DNA of 64,000 nucleotides from Echinicola pacifica DSM 19836 (GTDB lineage Bacteria; Bacteroidota; Bacteroidia; Cytophagales; Cyclobacteriaceae). The notes beneath the pieces are model-generated. The model was given only the letters and a program-made list of their open reading frames with translations, did not search any database and was not told the DNA's origin. The stretch lies in NCBI RefSeq assembly GCF_000373245.1, contig NZ_KB890760.1, positions 62,001-126,000 on the forward strand. The letters run 5' to 3'. This document shows, piece after piece, positions 43,764 through 51,397 of this stretch. Made by a program: the position numbers and the translations under genes. Numbering within the stretch: the first letter of the stretch is position 1; each line of letters begins with the position of its first letter.

Positions 43764-45470
43764 TTACTTTTTGATTTGTTCTTTCCTGCTAGTAAAATAA
43801 GCTTCAATTTCTGATCGACTGAGGACATTGAAGGTCATTTCTTTATTTAGGCCTCCTTTTCTTCCTACCAATAGCCCATACTTCATATGGAAATACCCAT
43901 CTTTCTCATGAGCATCAGGGTTGATGGATAGCTTGACACCTTTTTCCAAGGCGTAATGCACCCATCGCCAGTCGAGATCGAGTCTCCATGGGTTGGCATT
44001 GATTTCTATGACCACATTATTTTCTGCACAGGCATCGATCACCGCTTGGTGATTGATCGGATACCCTTCCCTGCGAAGCAGTAGCCGTCCCGTTGGATGA
44101 CCCAAAATAGTTGTATAGGGGTTCTGGATGGCTTTGATAAGTCTAGCTGTCGCTTTCTTTTGGTCCATGCTGAGGCTGCTATGAATGGACGAAACGATAA
44201 AGTCAAAGCTTGCGAGTACCTCCTCAGGATAATCGAGGCTGCCATCATTTAGGATGTCACTTTCTATTCCGCTGAAAATCTTAAATGGAGCAAGCTCCTC
44301 ATTCAATTGTCTGATTTCAGCTTGCTGCGCCTTCACCTTGTCGATGTCGAGCCCGCCAGCATAAGTAGCGGTTTGACTGTGATCGGATATGCCGAGGTAT
44401 TCGTAGCCTTGCTCCTTGCAGAACTCCGCCATCTCACGGAGGCTATGCTTGCCATCACTATAGGTGGAGTGATTGTGAAGGATACCTTTCAGATCCGCTT
44501 CCTCGACTAGCGTTGGAAGTTTGTTTTCTTTGGCCAGCTCAATCTCAAATTGACCCTCTCGTAATTCTGGGGCGATGTATTGCAGGCCTGCCTTGGCGTA
44601 TGCTTCTTCCTGAGAAGCGAACTTCTCGGAAAGGAAGAATTCACCTAAGCTTTGATGGTTTTCGATTGGGCTGAGCAAATGCGCTCGTGTGGCCGTTCGT
44701 AGTAGTTGTTCTAAAATAAATTTGTCCGGAGGACAAGTATAAATAACCAGTTTCAGCTCCAAGTCGGATAGAGTACCCCGCCAGGTGAAAGGACTGGAGG
44801 TTTTCTGATCCCAGGAGATCAGGTCCATGTTCTTAAGGGACTGTATAGCTGTGGAAGGCTGGTCGGTGCTGAAGATCACTTCTATCAAATCTATGATTTC
44901 TAGGGATCTCGCATAGTCACCGGTAAGGGCAATATTGGCTTTCCCAAAGCGGTCATTCAGGACATCCATAAGTGCGTTCACTGCTGGCTCTGCTTGCGCA
45001 TAGTGCCACTTCCCTTGGTTGGAAGCGATATACTCCATGGCCTGGATGATGCTCTCCTGTGTTTTCTGACCAAAACCTTTAAGTTTTGCCACTTCGCCAG
45101 ACTGGCAGGCTTCGAGAAGCTCGTGTGTGGAGGTGATATTAAGCTCCTTCCACAGTACTTTTATTTTTTTTGGGCCGAGCCCTTTTATCTGCAAGACCTC
45201 TAATAGTCCCTGGGGAGTTTCGGTGAGGAGCTCTTCCAGATAGGCATGAGTGCCGGATTCGTTTAGCTGGCAGATTACTTCGGCAATGCTTTTGCCGATT
45301 CCTCCGATATTTTGCAATTCTTCCTTGCTTAGGTTTTCAAGAGGGACGCTCGATTGATCGATAGAGTAGATGGCAGAAGTATAGCTTCTAATTTTGAAAG
45401 CGTTGACTTCATGCAGCTCCATTAGCTGAGAAGTGAGCTTGAGTATTTTGGTGATTTTTTTATTGTCCAA
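43764..45470 (-). CDS. polX: PolX-type protein: HhH + decayed polymerase + PHP exonuclease
   Basis: 568 residues from TTG 45470 (reads MDNKKITKILK, matching family starts); the longer frame opens at another TTG. N-terminal helix-hairpin-helix repeats (GIGKSIAEVI, LGPKKIKVLW, GFGQKTQESI). The nucleotidyltransferase core is degraded: the usual GSxRR...DxD site reads GDYARSLEIIDLIEV (D194, then I196), and the third Asp is Glu (LELKLVI). The C-terminal PHP domain is intact: LHNHSTYSDG (331-340), GISDHS, IHSSL and NPDAHE. So it probably acts as a 3'-5' exonuclease or AP endonuclease rather than a polymerase. Cytosolic, DNA repair. Confidence 0.87.
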   Translation of the reverse strand: MDNKKITKILKLTSQLMELHEVNAFKIRSYTSAIYSIDQSSVPLENLSKEELQNIGGIGKSIAEVICQLNESGTHAYLEELLTETPQGLLEVLQIKGLGPKKIKVLWKELNITSTHELLEACQSGEVAKLKGFGQKTQESIIQAMEYIASNQGKWHYAQAEPAVNALMDVLNDRFGKANIALTGDYARSLEIIDLIEVIFSTDQPSTAIQSLKNMDLISWDQKTSSPFTWRGTLSDLELKLVIYTCPPDKFILEQLLRTATRAHLLSPIENHQSLGEFFLSEKFASQEEAYAKAGLQYIAPELREGQFEIELAKENKLPTLVEEADLKGILHNHSTYSDGKHSLREMAEFCKEQGYEYLGISDHSQTATYAGGLDIDKVKAQQAEIRQLNEELAPFKIFSGIESDILNDGSLDYPEEVLASFDFIVSSIHSSLSMDQKKATARLIKAIQNPYTTILGHPTGRLLLRREGYPINHQAVIDACAENNVVIEINANPWRLDLDWRWVHYALEKGVKLSINPDAHEKDGYFHMKYGLLVGRKGGLNKEMTFNVLSRSEIEAYFTSRKEQIKK

Positions 45471-45572
45471 AGCTGAATGTCGGTTTGGGATTGTCTTATG
45501 GACAAATGTCCGCAATTATTGTTTTAAAATAAAATCCTATGAGCTATCTTAAGATATAATCAAGCAGCTGAT

Positions 45573-47207
45573 ATGAAATTATTGAATATTAAAATTTTGT
45601 GCTTTGGATTTTTTGTGTTGATGATAGCTCATGGAGCGTTTGCTCAGGTGGAGTTTATGCAGCGGGTGGAGGTGCTTTCAGAATGGGACGATCATGATTT
45701 CATTGTCCTGCCTCAGCAGGATGGCACTATTTCCTTCCGGACCAAGGCGGGGAAGGGCTTTAGCTTGGAGCAGAAATTACAATACTTTGTCACGGACCTG
45801 GACCTTCAGGCGGAATCCATGTATGAGGTGCCGGTCAAGGATTATTTTCAGCTGACAGGATTTGATTTGGAGGATAGCTATTTATATACACTCTTTCAGA
45901 AGGGTGAATCCTATGCCAATGATCGGATCATCTATGAGGTCAATCTGCTGACTCATGAGGTGAGAGAGGTGGTGATCGAAAACGTCCTGGATATGGAGCT
46001 TCAGGAATTTCTGATCATGGACAAGAAGGCTATATTGATGGGGATGATGGATTACCGGCCAGCAATACAGGTTTTTGATACAGAGACGAAAGAGGTATTT
46101 ACCGTCCAGGGTGTATATGCTAATGAGGTGAATATTTTGCAGCTCAGCAAAAAGCCAGAATTGGAGGTTTTCGAGGTGCTGGTGACCAAGAAGAACAGGT
46201 TTAAAGAAAGAAGTCTCTCCGTGATGACCTTTGATACCGATGGCAATATGCTCCGGGAGGTGAAAGTGGCTCCTGAAGATAGGCCTGAGCTGGAGATTAC
46301 AGACGGAGTGATCAGCCCTGCAGACAATTATAATCAGGTGCTGATAGGGCCTTATGGCTTGAGAAAGAGGGATCCCGATCGAGGGATTTATTTTACTAGA
46401 ATCAATGAGTTTGGGGAGTATTCCAATCGCTTTTATACCTTGGCTGATTTTGATAATTTTTATAATTTCCTACCGGAAAAGCAAAGAGCCAAGAAGGAAA
46501 AGTCACTTGAAAAGGCAATAGAAAAGGATAAGGACCTGGTAATAACCAATACGCTAACGACTCGAGAGGTGCTGGCTGGTCCGGATTATTTTTTGGTATA
46601 TAATGATTATTATCTGACCAGCTCGGGGAGGTACTCGCCGAGAGATTTGCTATATGCCAATGATTTCTATCGATATGCTCCAATGAGCATGCGTAATCGG
46701 GTGATGCCGGGCGGGTATCCCTGGTATTTCCCTGGAGGAAGGGCGAGCAGTTCCTATGAATACAAGTATATGGCAGCGCAGTTTTTGATGTTGGACGCTG
46801 AGGGCAATATGATCTGGGACAATTCCATCAGCCTGGACGATGTGACATTAGGCAGTCCGGGCAAATTTGGGGAGGTTAGTTTCGATGGGAATCATCTGTA
46901 TTATTTATACCTGGAGGACTCTCACCTAAAGATGAGCCATTTGCAGGGGGGCGAAGTTGATTTTATTAATATGGATGTGCCCATTAACCTGCCGAATGGT
47001 GAGGAGCGAATTAAGGAAACACAGGAAGAAAGCTTGACATTAAGTTGGTGGTATAGAGATTATTTTTTGCTTTCTGGCAAGCAGAAAGTTCGCTATATCA
47101 ATAAGGATAATAGGGAGGAAATCCGCGAGGTTTACTTTCTAACCAAAATAAGGGCGGATGCTTCTTTGATTCCTAAGGAGGAAGAAGAAGATGAAAAGAA
47201 AGAGTAG
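45573..47207 (+). CDS. Secreted protein of unknown function
   Basis: 544 residues with a signal peptide (FFVLMIAHGAFAQ, cut after about 24). Beta-rich throughout: repeated patterns of aromatic and acidic residues (LEDSYLYTLFQKGE, DRGIYFTRINEFGEYS). Residues about 340-390 are unusually rich in Tyr, Arg and Gly (YYLTSSGRYSPRDL, MPGGYPWYFPGGRASS). Glu/Lys-rich C-terminus (EEEEDEKKE). It may be a beta-propeller, but no repeat signature is certain. Located between the polX unit and pyrR without a shared operon. Likely periplasmic or outer-membrane facing. Confidence 0.75.
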   Translation: MKLLNIKILCFGFFVLMIAHGAFAQVEFMQRVEVLSEWDDHDFIVLPQQDGTISFRTKAGKGFSLEQKLQYFVTDLDLQAESMYEVPVKDYFQLTGFDLEDSYLYTLFQKGESYANDRIIYEVNLLTHEVREVVIENVLDMELQEFLIMDKKAILMGMMDYRPAIQVFDTETKEVFTVQGVYANEVNILQLSKKPELEVFEVLVTKKNRFKERSLSVMTFDTDGNMLREVKVAPEDRPELEITDGVISPADNYNQVLIGPYGLRKRDPDRGIYFTRINEFGEYSNRFYTLADFDNFYNFLPEKQRAKKEKSLEKAIEKDKDLVITNTLTTREVLAGPDYFLVYNDYYLTSSGRYSPRDLLYANDFYRYAPMSMRNRVMPGGYPWYFPGGRASSSYEYKYMAAQFLMLDAEGNMIWDNSISLDDVTLGSPGKFGEVSFDGNHLYYLYLEDSHLKMSHLQGGEVDFINMDVPINLPNGEERIKETQEESLTLSWWYRDYFLLSGKQKVRYINKDNREEIREVYFLTKIRADASLIPKEEEEDEKKE

Positions 47208-47273
47208 CAGCCAGTCTTCGGATAAGAAAGCAGATAAACCTGCGGACGGAACTTCCCACAAACAATTTATTTC

Positions 47274-47281
47274 TATATTTG
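47274..47281 (+). promoter_or_regulatory. Bacteroidota -7 element for pyrRB
   Basis: TATATTTG, 16 bases before the pyrR ATG, predicting an almost leaderless mRNA. That leaves no room for a PyrR-bound attenuator of the Bacillus type upstream of pyrR. Confidence 0.5.
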
Positions 47282-47297
47282 TGCACAAATTACAATT

Positions 47298-47852
47298 ATG
47301 CAAAAACGACTTGTTCTAGATAAAAAGCAAATTTCCATAATTTTGGATCGGTTTTGTTATCAGTTGATAGAGAATCATGACAATTTCGAGAATACGGTAT
47401 TGCTGGGCTTGCAGCCTCGTGGTATTATGGTTCTGGATATGTTGGTGGAGAGACTGGAGCAGATCAGTGGGGTGAAGGTGCCTTCAGGATACCTGGATGC
47501 CACTTTTCACAGGGATGATTTTAGACGAAGGAACAATCCGCTAAAAGCAAATGAAACCAAGATCAACTTTTTGATAGAGAATCAAAAGGTGGTACTGGTG
47601 GATGATGTGCTCTTCAAAGGGCGCTCGGTAAGGGCGGCCATGGATGCAATGATTGCTTTTGGAAGACCCAAAAAAGTGGAATTGATGGTCTTGATTGACC
47701 GTAAATATACAAGAGATTACCCGATCAAACCGGATTATTTTGGCCGTCAGGTCAATACCTTAGAGAGCCAATATGTAAGTGTGGAGTGGGCTGCCAAGGG
47801 GTTTGACGAAAACGCAATTTGGATCACGGAAGAAAAAGAAGTTAAAAGCTAA
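47298..47852 (+). CDS. pyrR: PyrR, uracil phosphoribosyltransferase / pyrimidine regulator
   Basis: 184 residues. PRPP-binding loop VVLVDDVLFKGRSVRAAMDA (about 95-114), preceded by ILDRFCYQLIENHDNFENTVL and followed by KKVELMVLIDRKYTRDYPI, as in PyrR. In Bacillus it binds the pyr mRNA and senses UMP; in many Bacteroidota it may act mostly as an enzyme. pyrB starts 2 bases after its stop. The start is the ATG nearest the promoter-like motif. Confidence 0.94.
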   Translation: MQKRLVLDKKQISIILDRFCYQLIENHDNFENTVLLGLQPRGIMVLDMLVERLEQISGVKVPSGYLDATFHRDDFRRRNNPLKANETKINFLIENQKVVLVDDVLFKGRSVRAAMDAMIAFGRPKKVELMVLIDRKYTRDYPIKPDYFGRQVNTLESQYVSVEWAAKGFDENAIWITEEKEVKS

Positions 47853-47854
47853 GG

Positions 47855-48778
47855 ATGCAACAGCTAAGTACCAAACATTTATTGGGTATCAAAGGGCTCA
47901 CTGAGCAGGATATTCAGCTAATTTTCGAAACAGCGGACAACTTTAAAGAGGTTATCAATCGGCCGATCAAGAAGGTGCCTTCGCTAAGGGACATCACGAT
48001 TGCCAATATCTTTTTCGAAAACTCCACTCGGACACGCTTATCATTTGAGTTGGCAGAAAAACGACTTTCGGCAGATGTCATCAATTTCTCCTCCAGCAAT
48101 AGCTCTGTCAAGAAAGGGGAAACGCTGGTGGACACCGTAAACAATATTCTGTCCATGAAAGTGGATATGGTGGTGATGCGGCATAGCAGTCCTGGAGCAC
48201 CTAATTTCCTTGCAAAAAATATAAATGCCAATATCGTAAATGCGGGAGACGGCACCCACGAGCATCCTACCCAAGCCTTATTGGATGCCTTCTCGATTCG
48301 CGAAAAACTCGGTGATGTGGCAGGGAAGAAAGTAGCCATTATTGGTGATATCCTTCATAGTCGCGTGGCCCTTTCTAATATCTTTTGCCTGCAGAAGCTC
48401 GGCGCAGAAGTGATGGTATGCGGTCCCGCTACCTTACTGCCCAAGTATATCTCTAGCCTCGGGGTGAAAGTAGAATATGATGTCAAAAAAGCCCTGCAAT
48501 GGTGTGATGTGGCCAACGTACTACGAATCCAGCTGGAGCGACAACAGATAAAGTATTTCCCCTCACTGAGAGAATATAGCCTGTATTATGGCGTGGATAA
48601 GAAACTGCTGGATCAGCTCGATAAGGAGATCGTGATCATGCACCCCGGCCCGATCAATAGGGGCGTGGAACTGAATTCGGATGTCGCTGATAGTGAGCAT
48701 TCCATTATACTAAATCAAGTGGAAAATGGGGTGGCAGTTAGAATGGCCGTTTTATACCTCCTTGCAGCAGTCAAATAA
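47855..48778 (+). CDS. pyrB: Aspartate carbamoyltransferase catalytic chain
   Basis: 307 residues. Carbamoyl-phosphate motif FFENSTRTRLSFE (about 50-62), SSSVKKGE-type loop (SNSSVKKGETLVDT), HEHPTQALLDAF (HPTQ), IIGDILHSRVA and MHPGPINRGVEL. First committed step of pyrimidine synthesis in the cytosol. Operon with pyrR; no pyrI regulatory chain is adjacent. A strong terminator follows. Confidence 0.97.
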   Translation: MQQLSTKHLLGIKGLTEQDIQLIFETADNFKEVINRPIKKVPSLRDITIANIFFENSTRTRLSFELAEKRLSADVINFSSSNSSVKKGETLVDTVNNILSMKVDMVVMRHSSPGAPNFLAKNINANIVNAGDGTHEHPTQALLDAFSIREKLGDVAGKKVAIIGDILHSRVALSNIFCLQKLGAEVMVCGPATLLPKYISSLGVKVEYDVKKALQWCDVANVLRIQLERQQIKYFPSLREYSLYYGVDKKLLDQLDKEIVIMHPGPINRGVELNSDVADSEHSIILNQVENGVAVRMAVLYLLAAVK

Positions 48779-48802
48779 TCACCAGTATAGCTATTGAAAT
48801 TT

Positions 48803-48845
48803 AAAAAGTCACCTCCAATTATCTATTGAAAGAGGTGACTTTTTG
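48803..48845 (+). terminator. Terminator after pyrB
   Basis: AAAAAGTCACCTC and GAGGTGACTTTTT, 13-base perfect stem around a 16-base loop. Confidence 0.92.
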
Positions 48846-48952
48846 GTGTTTGGATACCACTTATCATATTCATGTGGGGAACCATTTTAAGTTAAACAAC
48901 TGTTTGTAAAAAATAATTGTAAATTGCTTTTTCGAAAATTGAGCCAAAAATT

Positions 48953-50323
48953 ATGATCTATAACTCTATAATAGAAACCATTGGAAACACTCCTCTTGTC
49001 CGCCTAAACAAGCTAAATAAGGGAATCAAGGGGGATATTTTGGTCAAGGTAGAATATTTCAATCCTGGAAATTCTGTCAAAGACAGGATGGCCATTAAGA
49101 TGGTAGAGGATGCTGAAAAGGAGGGCTTACTGAAGCCTGGAGGGACGATTATAGAAGGTACCAGCGGTAATACCGGGATGGGACTCGCCCTAGCGGCCAT
49201 CGCAAAGGGCTATAAATGCATTTTTACCATGGCTGATAAGCAGTCCAAGGAGAAAATTGACGTGCTCAAAGCCGTGGGGGCAGAGGTGATCGTGTGTCCC
49301 ACCAATGTGAGCCCGGACGATCCCCGATCGTATTATTCAGTTGCCAGAAAGCTTAATGAAGATATTCCAAATTCGTTTTATCCCAACCAATATGATAATC
49401 AATCTAACTGGAAGGCGCATTATGAAACGACAGGTCCCGAGATCTGGAAGGATACCGAGGGCAAAATCACCCATTTTGCAGCTGGCGTAGGGACTGGCGG
49501 GACCATGAGTGGCACCGCAAAATACCTTAAAGAGCAAAATTCGGAGGTGGTATCGGTAGGGATCGATACCTATGGATCCGTATTTAAAAAGTATAAAGAG
49601 ACGGGCGAATTTGATGAGGATGAGGTTTATCCTTACCTCACTGAGGGGATTGGTGAGGATATCCTGCCTGCCAATGTCGATTTTTCTGTAATTGATGAAT
49701 TCATCAAAGTCACCGATAAGGATTCGGCAGTAATGACCCGCAGACTTTCCCGCGAGGAGGGTTTGTTTGTCGGTTGGTCCTGCGGATCGGCAGTGCATGG
49801 GGCTCTGGAATATGCTCGCCAGCATCTCCGAGAAGGTGATGTGATGGTGATTTTACTTCCGGATCATGGTACCCGCTATTTAGGTAAGGTATATAATGAT
49901 GACTGGATGAAGAACCATGGCTTCCTGGAGGACTCTTCCTTTGGCACCGCCAGAGACATTATAAGCGCTCGTCAGGGCGGCTACCAGCTGGTGGTGGCCC
50001 AAAAAGGTCAATCCGTCAAGTCCGCCATTGAACAGATGAATGAAAAATCCGTCTCTCAGATTCCTGTGGTCGAAGAGGGACAGGTGGTAGGAAGCATAAC
50101 CGATACCAAATTACTCAGCAAAATCATCTCTAATCCAGAGCTTAAGGATGCTAAAGTAGAAGAGGTGATGGAGGATTCCATGAAATTTGTGGCCCTGGAT
50201 AGCACCCTAGACGTGCTCTCTTCCATGGTGGATAAGGAAAAGGCGGTGTTGGTCCGTGATGACCTTCATCAGATTCATATCATCACCAAGCACGATATTT
50301 TAGAAGCAATTACCAATTCATAA
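48953..50323 (+). CDS. PLP-dependent cysteine/cystathionine synthase with CBS domain pair
   Basis: 456 residues. The type II PLP core has the PLP lysine (NSVKDRMA, Lys 43), the GTSGNTGMGLA loop and GVGTGGTMSGTAKYL phosphate-binding loop. Two CBS domains follow (about 335-456; QGQSVKSAIEQM, AVLVRDDLHQIHIITKHD). The domain order equals that of eukaryotic cystathionine beta-synthase, without its haem part. It makes cystathionine from serine and homocysteine, or cysteine from O-acetylserine. The CBS pair suggests control by adenosyl ligands. Single gene with its own terminator. Confidence 0.93.
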   Translation: MIYNSIIETIGNTPLVRLNKLNKGIKGDILVKVEYFNPGNSVKDRMAIKMVEDAEKEGLLKPGGTIIEGTSGNTGMGLALAAIAKGYKCIFTMADKQSKEKIDVLKAVGAEVIVCPTNVSPDDPRSYYSVARKLNEDIPNSFYPNQYDNQSNWKAHYETTGPEIWKDTEGKITHFAAGVGTGGTMSGTAKYLKEQNSEVVSVGIDTYGSVFKKYKETGEFDEDEVYPYLTEGIGEDILPANVDFSVIDEFIKVTDKDSAVMTRRLSREEGLFVGWSCGSAVHGALEYARQHLREGDVMVILLPDHGTRYLGKVYNDDWMKNHGFLEDSSFGTARDIISARQGGYQLVVAQKGQSVKSAIEQMNEKSVSQIPVVEEGQVVGSITDTKLLSKIISNPELKDAKVEEVMEDSMKFVALDSTLDVLSSMVDKEKAVLVRDDLHQIHIITKHDILEAITNS

Positions 50324-50347
50324 TATTTATAACACTTAGTACTCATT

Positions 50348-50380
50348 GAGGCAAGCATTGCGAAATGTTTGCCTCTTTTT
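50348..50380 (+). terminator. Terminator after the CBS-domain synthase
   Basis: GAGGCAA-g-CATT and AATG-t-TTGCCTC around a 4-base centre, then TTTTT. It shows that the open frame from 50346 is not the true start of the next gene. Confidence 0.9.
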
Positions 50381-50390
50381 AAGACCATAT

Positions 50391-51020
50391 ATGAACAGAA
50401 TACGGCTGACAAAGCTGATGGAGCAAAGCTATGATTTTAATGTCAAGGAAGTTTTGCTCACTGCTTGGGACTTGTTTAAGAGACAGCCCCTCTATTCGGT
50501 AGGATATACCGGGTTTATTATATCATTAGAATTATTGTTTTTGGTGTACCTAAAAGAATATGCTTTATTATTTAGTATTTTTCTAGCAGGGCCATTGTTT
50601 GCGGGCTTTTTAATAGCTGCTAACAAAATAAAACAGGATGAAGATGTAAATTATCAGGATTTCTTTAAAGGGTTTCAATACTATATTCCCGTCATCCTAA
50701 TATGGCTTATCAGTCAGATTTTGGTGGCCTTTGGCTTACTATTATTGGTGATTCCTGGAGTGTACCTGATGGTAGGGTATTCGATGGGGCTGATGATGCA
50801 TATCTTTGCAGGATTGGATTTTTGGGACTCTATGGAGTATAGCCGCCGACTGGTGACCGTGAGATGGTGGAAGTTCTTCGTATTGATCCTTATTCTTATT
50901 GGCATAAACCTCCTGGGCGCACTTCTGATTCTTGGGATTTTTGTGACCCTTCCTGTCACCATGTATGCCCTCTATGTGGTTTTTGAGATGATTACCCATA
51001 AGGTATTGACAGAGGATTAA
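50391..51020 (+). CDS. Multi-pass membrane protein, GDPD-membrane-domain-like
   Basis: 209 residues from ATG 50391, right after the terminator of the previous gene; the earlier TTG lies inside that hairpin. Five to six hydrophobic segments (for example LLFLVYLKEYALLFSIFLAG; PVILIWLISQILVAFGLLLL). WDLFKRQPL and YSMGLMMHIFAGLDFWDSMEYSRR resemble the membrane domain found with glycerophosphodiester phosphodiesterases and DUF975/YciC-like proteins. No catalytic part is present. Function unknown; inner membrane. Confidence 0.78.
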   Translation: MNRIRLTKLMEQSYDFNVKEVLLTAWDLFKRQPLYSVGYTGFIISLELLFLVYLKEYALLFSIFLAGPLFAGFLIAANKIKQDEDVNYQDFFKGFQYYIPVILIWLISQILVAFGLLLLVIPGVYLMVGYSMGLMMHIFAGLDFWDSMEYSRRLVTVRWWKFFVLILILIGINLLGALLILGIFVTLPVTMYALYVVFEMITHKVLTED

Positions 51021-51397
51021 TTCCGAATTATTCAGTAAAAGGATTTGCTAAGAATCTGACTGGAACCAATCCAATTGTGGCGTTTTAGTAGCCTCGGGCT
51101 TGTAGTTATAATGGGCTTATTTTAGGTTTTATTTTGCTGTCGCAAAGTGATTCCTGGAATAAGCCTCTTCATTTATCAGTTCTATTGCCTTGAGGCAATA
51201 TTCTGCCTAGTTGTAGAGTTAAAGCTATGATTTAGCGACCCAGGAGATTATGTATTGCCTGAGGCGTTTTAGATATATAATAGGGTCTCTACTATTGAAC
51301 TCGGGTAAGAAGGGTTTTGTACCCGCTGCGAGGCTAGTAGTTTTGGCTTAAAGGTGCCAGTTTAGGTTAGGAGGAGGGTGTTGATCGAGGGTGTAAT
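51021..51397. other. Intergenic region before the hybrid kinase
   Basis: About 375 bases without a coding ORF. An AGGAGG-like stretch at about 51369-51376 lies too far (over 20 bases) from the TTG at 51398 to be a clean ribosome site. I saw no clear promoter or terminator. Confidence 0.45.
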
